Shown: piece after piece, positions 33,822 through 43,854 of the stretch | How the letters are laid out: every line of letters begins with the position of its first letter | Position numbering within the stretch: position 1 is the first letter of the stretch | Origin: Saccoglossus kowalevskii | Lineage: Eukaryota > Hemichordata > Enteropneusta > Harrimaniidae | DNA: 43,854 nt | Assembly (NCBI RefSeq): GCF_000003605.2 | Contig: NW_003151763.1 | Span: 111,961-155,814 of the forward strand | Direction: 5' to 3' | Made by a program: the position numbers and the translations under genes | Notes under the pieces: model-generated | What the model saw: only the letters and a program-made list of their open reading frames with translations | Told to the model about the DNA's origin: nothing | Database searches by the model: none

Positions 33822-35939
33822 ATGAGATTGGAAATTTTTTTTATTGTTTTCATGTAGACCAGAGTTAGCACAAGCATACGTGATAATTTTTTTTATGAAA
33901 TGTTGGCTTGGTGCTTGTTTAAATATAATACCACTAATTAAGGTTGAAGTCTACTCATCATTTTTGACAAAATTGGTCATAAATCGCATGACAATGTTCA
34001 TTAGTTTATTATGTACAATCATGAAGCTAATGTCTTATGGTACAATAGCATTACCAGGTATTTTATTTTTTGAAAATTGCTATTTTTAGAACAATTCCAT
34101 AGAACACAATGTTAAGGAAAAATTGCATTTTTTGACACTTTAAAACCCAGATTTTTTAAATAGTAAATAAAAGTACTCCTTCATTAACACAATATATGAT
34201 TTTGTCGGCCTATGTCACCATGCTAGATATTGCATAATATCTCTGCCATAGGAACCTATGGTAAAAGCATTATAATAGTGCCAAAATGGCAACTTTCCAC
34301 TAAAATAAAACCATCAATTTCTCAAAAATAAGGCTGGTGACCCCCAACTTTTTTAAGTCAATATCCTTGTATTGCCTTGGAGTAGTTTGTTGCAAAATGA
34401 ATAAATTCTGGGTTATTTTAATTTATGAGTAAACTAGTACAAAAGGTTTTGTTATCAGAGGGAACAGTTTTCACTTCTGTTTATCTCACAGTGGTAAGAA
34501 TACCCGGTACACATTCAACTAAGCTAGTAAGCTTACTGTAAAATGATGAATTTTCACGGAGTTTAAATTTCACTGATTTAGCATTTCGAGCATATTCAGT
34601 GGTTTTAAATTCACAGTTTTATTATTTAGGTAATGTGATCTGCTAAATATTCACTGGGTTTTAATTTAGTGCATTTTCCAATCGGCAAAATTAAAACCCA
34701 GTAAATAATTAACCCTTTCACAGTATTATACTGCATGTCTATGCATCTCTAAAACTGTAAATACAACATTCCTTAATTGCTGGAAAGTAATAAATGTGCA
34801 GGGAGTACTATGTACACTGAGAAGTCTTGGATGCACATACATTAAGATTCAATTGTTTGTTAGCGTATTTCAAAGCCATTACCAGAGATTTAAACAAATT
34901 TATTCAATCTTACATAATAACATAGCAATGATATGCTGAACCACTGCTTACATTATCGTACAACTCTACTCAAACGAGTGGACACACTCAAATCTAGTTT
35001 TTTCACATCTTGCACTATATATATTCAAAACTGCAAAATCGTTAATATATATATATTTACATAATTTTATGGTTTGTCCATCAGTAGGTTGTCTACTAAA
35101 CAGCATCAAAATAACTACTTAAAATATTAAACTAGCTTTGAATAAAAAGTATATTTATATTTCTCTTTCAGGCCATTGCATAGCACATTAAAATGGTTTT
35201 ACATGTGTTACATATACCTCATGGGCCCCAAATCATTTATCGGTAAAAGATATGAATTGGCTGACAAACTAAATCACTTGTGTTGGGTGCTCTTTTTGCG
35301 AGTTAGTAAATGAAAATAGAAATCAATGAATGGCAACCATTTCTTGTATACATCATGTAATGTTTCCTAATTCATCTTGACATTTTTTAGTAAAAAATAG
35401 ACCAATCGGCACTGAATGGATTCCAAATCTGTCAATTGTATTCAAATTTGCAACAGGGAGAGCACTGCCCTCCAATTGTGAATAAGCTATGACAGTTTTG
35501 GGTTCTCATAAATCAGTAATTCTTGGGTAATGCCTTCGTAATAGATCTAGAAGCAAATTGCAGCTGAAATCTCTTAGAGTAAAAGTCTTATTTCAAAACA
35601 TATCCCTCCACACAAAGTCCTGCGTAAGATACATTTGTTTCCCAGTAAATAGTAATCAAGATGTTTGTCACTAAATTGTGACCCAAAACTATGCAAATTT
35701 ACATTTTTGTTGATTGTCTTAAATTGTCAATGAACCTAGATAAACTTGTATTTCAAATTTTGGTAGGAAAACACTTGGGTTAATGGCGCCTCCCACTGTC
35801 TTCATTTCCATTAAATCAGGATGTGCCAGCAGAAAAAATTTTAATAACTTCATCTCTATTTTCTCATCCCAGGGATTACATACTAGGCCTTCAGATCCAA
35901 CAACAAATTGTAAGGAGTAGATTGCATGAAGCTGCAAGT
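33822..35939. other. Intergenic between convergent GATAD1 and the carrier gene
   Basis: Must hold the 3' UTRs of both genes. Contains one family B MITE (34536-34723), a perfect 16-base palindrome CCATAGGAACCTATGG (34248-34263), and otherwise AT-rich sequence without recognised genes. Confidence 0.55.
34536..34723. mobile_element. MITE family B, copy 2 (188 bp)
   Basis: TA-flanked; begins CTGTAAAATGATGAATTTTC and ends AACCCTTTCACAG. Internal words TTCAGTGGTTTTAAATTCAC and TTCACTGGGTTTTAATTTAG are shared, inverted, with 39884-40086. Confidence 0.85.
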
Positions 35940-38900
35940 TTATCCATTTTCCAGCAGCCGTAAATTGCGTTTTCTGAAAAACGACTTCATGAGTTCATAA
36001 CTGCTGATCATTATGGCACATGCTGGTGCTACTCTGATTATCCTTGGGGTCATTCCTATAATATAGAGAAATATACATAAATAGTGGAATTTGCGCTGAA
36101 TTCAAATGTGTACAATGCATTGTGGGAAAGTACTTCACATCATAGTTTTAACCTTAGTGAAATTTTTTTTAGTGAGCTTTTGTGCAGTGCATTACTAGAG
36201 ATAACTTTACAATGGAGTTTCAGCTTTATATGAGATACTGGAGGTGGGGAAGGCGTTTATTACTGTGAAATACTTTTTTTGAAATATTTTCACAGGAATT
36301 AATTTTGGGTATTATGAATGAAAGACTGTGTCACCATTTCCTGTGTTCTCTTGCTGCATAGATTTCATTGTTTTAAAGCAAAAATGACAAAAATATTCAT
36401 CAAAATTAGAGAATTAATTAAAGATGTCATCACAAAATAAACAAATCTGAGAGAGGTCCACATGTAGTACTTACATATGTAATATCTAAGCAATCAGACT
36501 TGCGGTTTTTAACAAGAAGTCGAAAATATCACTTTTTACCAAATATGACAAAAATATTCACCAAAATTAGAGAATTAAAGATATCATCACAAAATGAACA
36601 AATCTGAGAGAGGTCCACCCAAGGTACCTACATACCAAGTATCAAAGCATTCGGGCTAGTGGTTTTCAAGAAGAAGTCGAAAATAGCATTTTTGACCAAA
36701 AATGACAAAACTATTCGCTATAAATAAGACAATTGAACATATCCACACGAAATGAACAAATCTGAGAGAGAAGCACTCAAGGTACCTTCCTAGAAAGTTT
36801 CTCAGCTATACAGTTTGTGGTTTTTAAGTCGGAAATGTAAAGTTGACGATGGCGACAGCGCCGACGAACAATCAGTAATACTGAAAGCTCCGCTCGACTT
36901 CGTCGACAGCGGAGCTAAAAATAATTGAGCTACCTAGGTTGAATCGTGATCAATAAATTAGTTGATATTAATATTACTGGTATATACCTGCAAATAATCC
37001 TCTTGTACCTCTCTCCCTATAAATCTTCTTCATTATTGACAGTGTAGATGTTGGCATTTGTTTTCCTGCAAATAACAACATTTTACAGGTCACTTTCAAT
37101 ATGTATACACCCAGTCTTTCAGTTCTCCATTAAAAATGTATGGCACTAAAGTTAGTTTCACTTTTGAATTTGGATTGTTCACAATAGTCCTATATTCCAA
37201 ATGACAAATGGTTAATTTCCAGAAATATTAAAGAATATATAAGAAAATATGCAACAAAATTTGGGCGAGAAAATCTGTATGACTACAATGCAACTGATGC
37301 TTTTTTTTTTTTAAAAAACATCAGGTTTAAGAAAACATATAAAAGTGTTTGCCAAAAAAAATTAACTTAACAGTTTAATTTAAGGAAAAGGTGTGATTAT
37401 GATAGAACACGTCATCATTTGACAAGGATGACGTGAGTGATTTTTGCGTAAATTAATCGTACTTGGCTACCTATTTTGCAATTGTAAACATCATTTACAT
37501 TATCAAGACTCACATAATACAGAAAATCAAAATGAAATTTTGAAATGGGGAATCCCAGACATGTACCAGGCTATGCAAGAGCATTCTATATACCCTACTG
37601 CAATATAGATTCACCCAGAGTGCACGCGACCACAAGTTGACGCCAGCAGGGCTAGAAACCCATGCAGTTAATAGCCAATCGGGGACGCGTTTGCAAAATT
37701 GGCTGCCCCAATACTTCTGAGACTTGCTGTAAAAGTCAGTATTTAGTGCATATTGCACCCAGGTCAACACTTATACTCATTCTAGTCATTGGGAGGGTGC
37801 GCTTGATTATTTGAAAAACAATGTTTATCAACACAAATCTCATATACAGGCATGGCATGATGACCACTGTACTTTAAAGTCAGTTAAGCTCATGGTGGTA
37901 ATCTTGAAAATGTTGATTTTCAACAAATAGAAGATATTTACCTGGTATGTTTTTTTCTCCCAACTCAGTTTGTCTGTGCGTCTTGACTACATCAAATGGC
38001 ATGGTCATAACACCCGCAATCTGTGTAAATTATTGTGAAATATAATTAATTATGATCATAAATCACTGCACTGTGTTATCTCCAATAGAGATGCATGTGA
38101 GTAAAAAATAATTAACAAGAAATTTATGTAAGCCCATACTCTTCAACATCCTATTTCACTTTATTACAAGCACATCTATGATAGAGGAGCACATCAACTA
38201 AAAATTGGATTGATTGTATACTGGGATTATAAAAATACGACTACCCTGGTAACACCTGTGATTCACATAAAGTGGATTTGCACCATAATATTTCGATGTT
38301 AACAAACTTTGCGTTCACATGTTCACATGGATTTAATTTAGCAAATTTCGCTTATTAAAATTAAAATAAAAACATAGTTGAACTCTGGTGGCCTTGCCCT
38401 TTGTTATATAATATTATTCCCTTTATCATAGTTTGTTTCAATATGAATATGCATTGTCATAATTAATTTTGAATACAAACAAAGTTTTGGGGTTGAACCA
38501 ACAGTGGGGAATCAGTCTACCGAATGTCCTTGATAGATGTAAATCTCTTACAAAAACATTGGTGCCAAATTTGTTTAATTATTTTAAGGGACATAATTTT
38601 TAGCTGTATTCAAAGTAATTCAGATATTTTAGTATAAAACAAATGCCTCATCTGAGTCTCAGAAAAAAAGTGCTGCATTTAGACATGAATAGATTAATAA
38701 GACATGCAAGATAACAGAAAATCTTAGCTGGCTTTTGTCCAAGTATTTTGTACAGGTGTCTATCAAAAATTAATGATTCACTGAGACAAATATGAACTGC
38801 CTTATTATATTCATTGTGTGACTACTGTATTATATGAAAAGTAAAAAAAAAACACCCTCTATGAATAGCTATCATGTTGCAAGCTCTGCTTTGTATGCAA

Positions 38901-41900
38901 ATCAACTCAAATAGTTGGTTGGTGTCCAGTGGAGAAAGAAGTCAACAGTACTGTTGCCTCCTGAGAATCTACATCTTCAAACAATGCAATCTTTGAAGTG
39001 CGTTTTTAAACTAGTATTATAAAAGCTCTATCATTCTGTTATAATAGCTGAAACATATTCCTGTGAGTTTTCATTTGTCGAATGAACTGTTTGTCACATA
39101 CAGAATACATATAATTTTAGTACAATTTTCTTTTCAAAATGTGGATGCAACGTTTTGCTTTGTATGTATTTTTTATGTATTGTTTTTGATTTGCAAATGT
39201 GTATCAGACTGCAAAAAATCTCTCCATGAGTTGGTTTTGAAACCCAGTATAGTATTCCCATGGAATTTGGGAGATACATTATTATTACAAGATAAATGAT
39301 TTGCTTCATTGAACACATACAACAATGCATATTTCCACTGAGATCAGTGACCTTTGATGCGTACCACAAGTGATCATTCAAGTAGAAACAGTCAAAATAT
39401 TTTATCAGATTTTATCAATTTTTGCATGATATTTTCATACAGGACATCTGTTACTCGATCTCCATGAAGACTTTATACTGATGAATAAGGTGACCAAGTT
39501 TGATGAAGTTTGGAATAGAATTAGTAAAGTTATTGTGCACACAATAACAATTATTAACGATGACAACGATGACGACAATGACAACGCCGGACACAATTTT
39601 TGCCCTTAATATATCTTGACCTTCCAACTTCGATGGTAAAAGTAAAAACCAGTAAATAATTACTGCATTTAACAGTATTGCGAGGCAGAGGTGAAGACAT
39701 AACACACAACTTACTTAACACAACTTGATCAAGCATGATTTATTAGGCTTGACTGACAGAAGTATGGCAGTGTGGTAGAGAATTCTGACTGATTCACCTT
39801 TATTACAAATGGCTGCCAACATCTCGTTAAGTGCAAAGTCACGATACATGTTTTCGCTTTCAAATAGCATTCCATTCTTTATACTGTAAAGGGGTTAATT
39901 ATTCACTGGGTTTTAATTTTGCTTATTTCGCTGACTGGAAAATGCGCTAAACTAAAAGGGAATATGTAAAATTTAGCATAGAACACATCATCTAAATGAT
40001 AAAAGCGTGAATTTAAAACCCACTGAATATGCCTGAAATGATAAATCAGCGAAATTTAAACCCAGTGAAAATTAGTCATTTTACAGTAATCATTTCACCC
40101 ACTGTTCCCCTGTAACCATGGAGATTTGAACAGTGGACATGATAATGGAAGGGAATGGAACATTATTTGCGTGAAAAGAAACAAGTCAAATGATTGTCTC
40201 GCTCAATGAGATCTTCACAGCCATTTGCGTCTACGATCTTTTTACAGAGAATAAACATACCATTCCCGAGACAGCACCTGATGCAAAACTGATTGCCAGC
40301 GTTGGTTCTCTAAGCTCGCATCTTGTACATAAAACAGATTTGAAGATTTCATAGTTTGTCCAGTACATTGCTGGTAAAAAGAAACAGAAATACAATTTTA
40401 AAATCATTGATGGTTAACACTAAACATTGTATTATCTCTTACAAAGTTTTGCGTGATTTATCAGTTGACTGATCTCAATGAGAATAGGTGATTTTCCGTT
40501 CAACTGCGAGATCTTGCGAGTTGCATGAAAGACGTGTGCTGAACGTCTGCCACAAACATCAAACGATTTGTTTGGAACTTGAATTTCTTTATTTCGTAGC
40601 TCACATCGAAAGGGCGATCTTCGACAGAGGAATATTGCTTTTGAATACCCTCACTTAATCGAAATTGTCTATCATCAAATGTGTACAGCACATTATTAAG
40701 CATGGAAATGTCCCCGAAATACTTTCGCATTTGATGAATCCCATGCGATGTTTGACGCGACTACGACGCTATGACCTTTGTTTGTCCTGTTTTCACGTTA
40801 GATTCCACGCATAACGCGTGATCTTGCAGTAAACGGAAAATTATCTATTGCTTCACATCGAATATTAACTCTATGGATGAGATCATAAATTAGAAACTCT
40901 CGCACACAATTTGTTGACATGATGACACCAAAAGCTTCATAATAGAACAGAAATGTTTGCAATTCGTACATGGATGTTTAGAGAATACAGTTTACAACTG
41001 TGCATTTTGTAAGTAAAATGTCTTAATTTATAAGGTCAAAAATGTCAAATACAATATAGATGACAATACAGCTTTAACCGTTTCATTTTCCCGCTCAAAT
41101 TTGTCCACAATTTTTTTCTTAATATATTCTTCAATATTTGTGGAAACGAATCCTAATTTTGGAGCATACAGACAAAATTTTTAGTCAAATTTCATTTTTT
41201 TCCCAATCTGATAAACAGGACTATTTTGTGAATTTGTGATGAAAAGAGGGAACTGGTAGTAAAAAGGTTAAAACTATAATAAAGCCATATCTGGGTCAGA
41301 AATTGTTCGAAAACAGGGCATTTAGATTTACCGAGCAATAAATCGCTGTAATCCAATTGTTAGCAACTAAGAGATAAAACAAGTCCATTGAATTGCATGC
41401 AAAACTAAAGTCTCTCAAATGTGGCCTACTTATTTATTCAAAAGTTGATAGGAAGCAAATCAGGGATTTGTTTGGTGAACATCCACCCACATACAAAAGC
41501 TCTCCTGGATTGAAAATATCTTACCAGAAAATGGAACATCTCTCAAAAGTGTTGGAGCTAGTCCTCTCCATAGTGACAGCCAACCATCCTGTGCAATGGC
41601 AGTTTTAACACAGTTTTTAAGCTCTGTGTAAGTCAATGCTTTTGACTGCATTTTGGTTCTGATAAGCTCCAGAGGGTTTATAACAGATACAGCACCAACT
41701 AAAACAAGTCAAGAAAAAAATATTTATAGAATGCATAACGATAACAGACAGATTGAAATGACTTAATGTAAAATTCTTTATTTTAACTGGAATTAATTTC
41801 CCTGAATGGACTTTTTAGGTGTTTTGTATGGAATTTATTTTCACTGATTTTTGACGAGTTGAATGTAAAATATAGGAAAAAAGATATATTCGCTGGATTT

Positions 41901-43605
41901 TATTTTCACTTAATCATCCCTTCAGCGAAAATAGCTAAAATTAATTCTAAGCAAAAATAAAGTATTTTACAGTATACTATACTATTACAGTGGCCCCTCG
42001 CTAAGTCGCGGGTGTCGGGATCCAAGCAAAAACCGCGACTTATCGAGGGCCGCGACTTACCGAGGGACGTCGTGAAAGAGGGAGGTCGTGCATTGAAAAA
42101 CATATAAAAAGCACATATAAACCCTCGGTTTAGTTAATTGATGTATCATCACATGTGTCAGGCAGTATTCGAATAAAATTCGACTATGTTTGCTGTAAAC
42201 ATTGCATTGTAAATTTTGTATGTGTCCGATATTATGTGGGTCGTTTGCTGTTGCTTGCGACTTCGACGGTAACAGCTTCCAAAATAAACCAGTTTCATCG
42301 CAATTATAAACTTTTTCATCAAAATAACCACCTTCATCGATAATTCTCTCAGTTTTTCGGGAAAAGTTCTGACAGCGTCCATGTTCGCAGATCGAGCTTA
42401 GCCTTGGATTGAGACTGTGTGTATCGATAGCGTGTCTTCTTTGCCATCGCAAGAACCACCCTGAACTGGCCTCAAATTCAAAGTCGTCATATCTGAGTTG
42501 TGTGCTTTGCATTGGGTGATGGGACCAGAGAGTGAAGTTCTGGCAGACCGTTCTTGAAGAAACGTAACAGCTTTATCGATGTCACCATTGTCGGACAATT
42601 TCGAATGTTTTTCTGTTCAGTCCCGACTCTTGGTCAACTTTGAAAACAAATTTACTTTTCATTTTTTACCCACCCACGAATAGTGGGCTCAACCACTGCT
42701 AGATCACGTGCAACCCTTAACTTGGTTTCACCTCTTCTTGACACGGTCGATCGCTGTGAGTTTATGGTGTACGAACAAGCTGAATAGCTTTCGCTTTGAC
42801 ATGCTCAATCGAAAAATAGAAATCAGATAATGAATTCAACTCATTGTAGCGAGTTTTTTAGAGGTAAAATGGGACCGGCGGAGAAGTAGGTACGGACACT
42901 ACTCGACACCCCTGTTGACACCTTGAATAAGGCTGCCATCACCCAATGCATCTCAGCAATTGACGGACAGTAGGTGTTAAGTTGTCTCTTTAACGGTTAG
43001 TTAAAAACACTATGCCACGAAACATTAGTCTTTGTACTTCAAAACTGCTGTCAAAACACAATAGAAATTTTGGGAGCCTTCCAAGTACCCGCGACTTAGC
43101 CGAATCGCGACTTACCGAGGCGCGACTTAGCGAGGGGTCACTGTACTATAAAGATTACGTGTCAAATTTCTAGCTTCGCTCTCAATTCCTAGTTTCAGAG
43201 TCAAATTCTAAGCTAGAATCCAAACCCCTAATTATGAACTGAATCTGAAAAGGAGTTTGGTGGCCTGAATATGAGGGTGACATCCGAATCTACCGTTGGA
43301 ATCTGAATCAGATAAATTTGAGGAATGAATCAATCTCAATTTGAAGCACGATTCTGAATCAAAATCTAAAGCTTAAACTAGAGTTTGAATCTGAGGCTGG
43401 AATATGAATCATAGGCTGGAATCTGAATGTGAGACTAACTTTACACCAGTCTATAGATGAGCTACTGATCTTACTTCTGGCTATTATCCCTGCAGACATA
43501 GGAATCCACCAAACTGCAGCTGCATTTTTACGACCAAACCCAAGAAACATTTTTAATTGGTCATAGGCTGTAAAATATATCATAGTAGCTGGAACAGCCA
43601 TCAAC
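35940..43605 (-). CDS. SLC25A40: Mitochondrial carrier of the SLC25A39/SLC25A40 group, 3' six exons (partial)
   Basis: Minus-strand exons 43605-43475, 41698-41525, 40370-40261, 38020-37942, 37065-36988 and 36055-35940 (TAA 35940-35942) join in frame to the last 228 residues; the family is about 340, so roughly 110 N-terminal residues lie right of the window. Two carrier signatures are visible: [11 protein letters not shown] (repeat 2) and [11 protein letters not shown] (repeat 3). [35 protein letters not shown] and [12 protein letters not shown] are characteristic of SLC25A39/40. In mammals these inner-membrane carriers bring glutathione into mitochondria. The Cys-rich loop proposed to sense iron-sulphur clusters would be in the missing N-terminal part. 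I cannot choose between 39 and 40, and invertebrates may have one ancestral copy. Introns are rich in mobile elements. Confidence 0.95.
36341..36921 (+). repeat. Element of three ~160-bp monomers ending in a GC-rich hairpin
   Basis: AAATGACAAAAATATTCA-type starts occur at about 36381, 36541 and 36699, each followed by GAACAAATCTGAGAGAGG and AAGAAGTCGAAAAT-type words. The element ends with the hairpin AGCTCCGCTCGAC-TTC-GTCGACAGCGGAGCT (36889-36919, split here into arms and loop) and AAAAAT. Non-coding, in the last carrier intron. The ending recurs inverted near 905-945. Class uncertain: Helitron-like non-autonomous element or SINE. Confidence 0.7.
37640..37880. repeat. Worn relative of the TTAA MITE
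   Basis: Shares GCACCCAGGTCAA, TGTTTATCAACACAAAT and, in reverse complement, a TTAAAGTACAGTGGTCATCA end with the element at 26251-26548. The left end is not defined. Confidence 0.5.
38021..39883. other. Part of a carrier intron, nothing coding recognised
   Basis: AT-rich. Around 39470-39600 lies an interspersed-repeat-like stretch (GGTGACCAAGTTTGATGAAG followed by an ACGATGACGACAATGAC short repeat). Confidence 0.5.
39884..40086. mobile_element. MITE family B, copy 3 (203 bp, inverted)
   Basis: TA-flanked; begins CTGTAAAGGGGTTAATTATT and ends TTAGTCATTTTACAG. Opposite orientation to copy 2. Intronic, 174 bases after the donor of the 40370-40261 exon in gene sense. Confidence 0.85.
40489..40845. 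repeat. Inverted-repeat-bounded segment with an 76-codon ORF
   Basis: Left end ATTTTCCGTTCAACTGCGAG then ATCTTGCG; right end in reverse complement ATTTTCCGTTTACTGCAAGA then TCACGCG. Between them on the minus strand lies an open frame (40500-40730, [20 protein letters not shown] at its start) preceded in frame by a TAG ten codons upstream. The protein is not recognised. Probably a non-autonomous element or relic. Confidence 0.5.
41060..41250 (+). repeat. Dispersed repeat, second copy of the 960-1160 sequence
   Basis: TTCTTCAATATTTGTGGAAA and CCTAATTTTGGAGC..ACAGACAAAATTT align with 1027-1085 in the IAH1 intron. Non-coding. Confidence 0.6.
41767..41972. mobile_element. MITE family A, copy 7
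   Basis: 206 bp; left end TGTAAAATTCTTTATTTTAA worn, right end AAATAAAGTATTTTACAG followed by TA. Lies 15 bases from the Tigger-like element, so two TA-targeting elements sit side by side. Confidence 0.85.
41988..43143 (-). mobile_element. Degenerate Tigger/pogo-type DNA transposon (1156 bp)
   Basis: Terminal inverted repeats CAGTGGCCCCTCGCTAAGTC and, in reverse complement, CAGTGACCCCTCGCTAAGTC, with TA on both sides. The word CGCGACTTA(N)CGAGG or its complement occurs six times within the two ends, likely transposase binding sites. Inside, on the minus strand, is a transposase remnant. Full Tigger elements are about 2.5 kb, so this copy has lost much of its interior. Located in the carrier gene intron, same strand sense as the gene. 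Confidence 0.9.
42057..42512 (-). pseudogene. Tigger/pogo transposase fragment
   Basis: About 85 readable residues: a piece of the CENP-B-type DNA-binding domain ([18 protein letters not shown]) followed by [14 protein letters not shown], which holds the first catalytic Asp of the DDE domain (residue 72 of this frame). The intervening region is shortened, and the rest of the catalytic core is missing. After the LLPS motif the frame runs into unrelated sequence near the element end. Confidence 0.85.
43170..43437. repeat. Degenerate minisatellite of GGAATCTGAAT type
   Basis: Many imperfect copies of an 11-24 base unit around GGCTGGAATCTGAATC, decaying to the left. Its right edge is 38 bases from the donor side of the 43605-43475 exon. 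Confidence 0.75.
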
Positions 43606-43854
43606 CTGAAATGAGAACACAATAATAATAACATGAAACAAACAATTTTCATAACCATAAAACGTGTGTATGGCAAAATGCAAGAAATATCACTGGTGAA
43701 AAATGGGTGAAATATTCACTGACAAAAATAATGACCTCTGAATAGGTGGAATGAATTTTGTCCTCGAAACCAAATTACAATTTTATTAGACGTAACAGCC
43801 TGGGCAAATTGGTGTACGAAGAATATCGATTTTTATTCATTACGGTAACTAAGC
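43606..43854. other. Carrier intron running off the window
   Basis: Upstream of exon 43605-43475 (minus strand). No further exon recognised before the window ends. Confidence 0.6.

Noticed and set aside
1-43854. A new multi-gene system
   Set aside because: The four genes are known metazoan families without functional linkage, and the rest is repeats; nothing supports a novel system.

Overview
This is AT-rich, intron-rich, repeat-laden eukaryotic DNA with two assembly gaps of N. It carries parts or all of four animal genes with canonical GT-AG introns and conserved protein sequence. The mix of single-copy metazoan genes, many short inverted-repeat transposons, a LINE relic and a probable Penelope-like fragment suggests an invertebrate animal, probably marine (amphioxus, hemichordate, echinoderm or lophotrochozoan-like). 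The sequence alone does not settle the phylum. No bacterial operon, CRISPR array, rRNA or tRNA gene was seen.

Layout. (1) 1-3112, plus strand: the last four visible exons of an isoamyl acetate-hydrolysing esterase homologue (IAH1, SGNH/GDSL hydrolase); the 5' end lies left of the window, and a 31-34 bp minisatellite fills its last intron. (2) 3113-15994: 13 kb without a recognisable gene, holding several copies of a TA-flanked MITE family, hairpin repeats, degenerate tandem repeats and a gap. (3) 15995-25271, minus strand: a complete five-exon tetraspanin of the TSPAN13/TSPAN31 group. (4) 25272-29970: promoter-like sequence (CRE, YY1-like motif), a TTAA-flanked MITE, a dead LINE reverse transcriptase, more hairpins and a CTCF-like motif. 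(5) 29971-33702, plus strand: a complete four-exon GATAD1 homologue; intron 1 holds a TTAA-flanked inverted-repeat element and intron 2 a near-homogeneous 88-bp tandem array. (6) 33703-35939: intergenic, one MITE. (7) 35940-43605, minus strand: the last six exons of a mitochondrial carrier of the SLC25A39/SLC25A40 (mitochondrial glutathione import) group; its 5' end lies right of the window. Its introns hold a degenerate Tigger/pogo transposon, three kinds of MITE and a hairpin-terminated tandem element.

The four genes are housekeeping-type and unrelated in function (lipid-ester hydrolysis, membrane scaffold, chromatin reader, mitochondrial carrier), so they do not form a pathway. From memory of the human map, TSPAN13, GATAD1 and SLC25A40 all lie on chromosome 7, so part of this linkage may be ancient. 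The most interesting non-genic content is the dense, partly nested community of short inverted-repeat elements and three minisatellites inside introns. I saw no convincing new multi-gene system.
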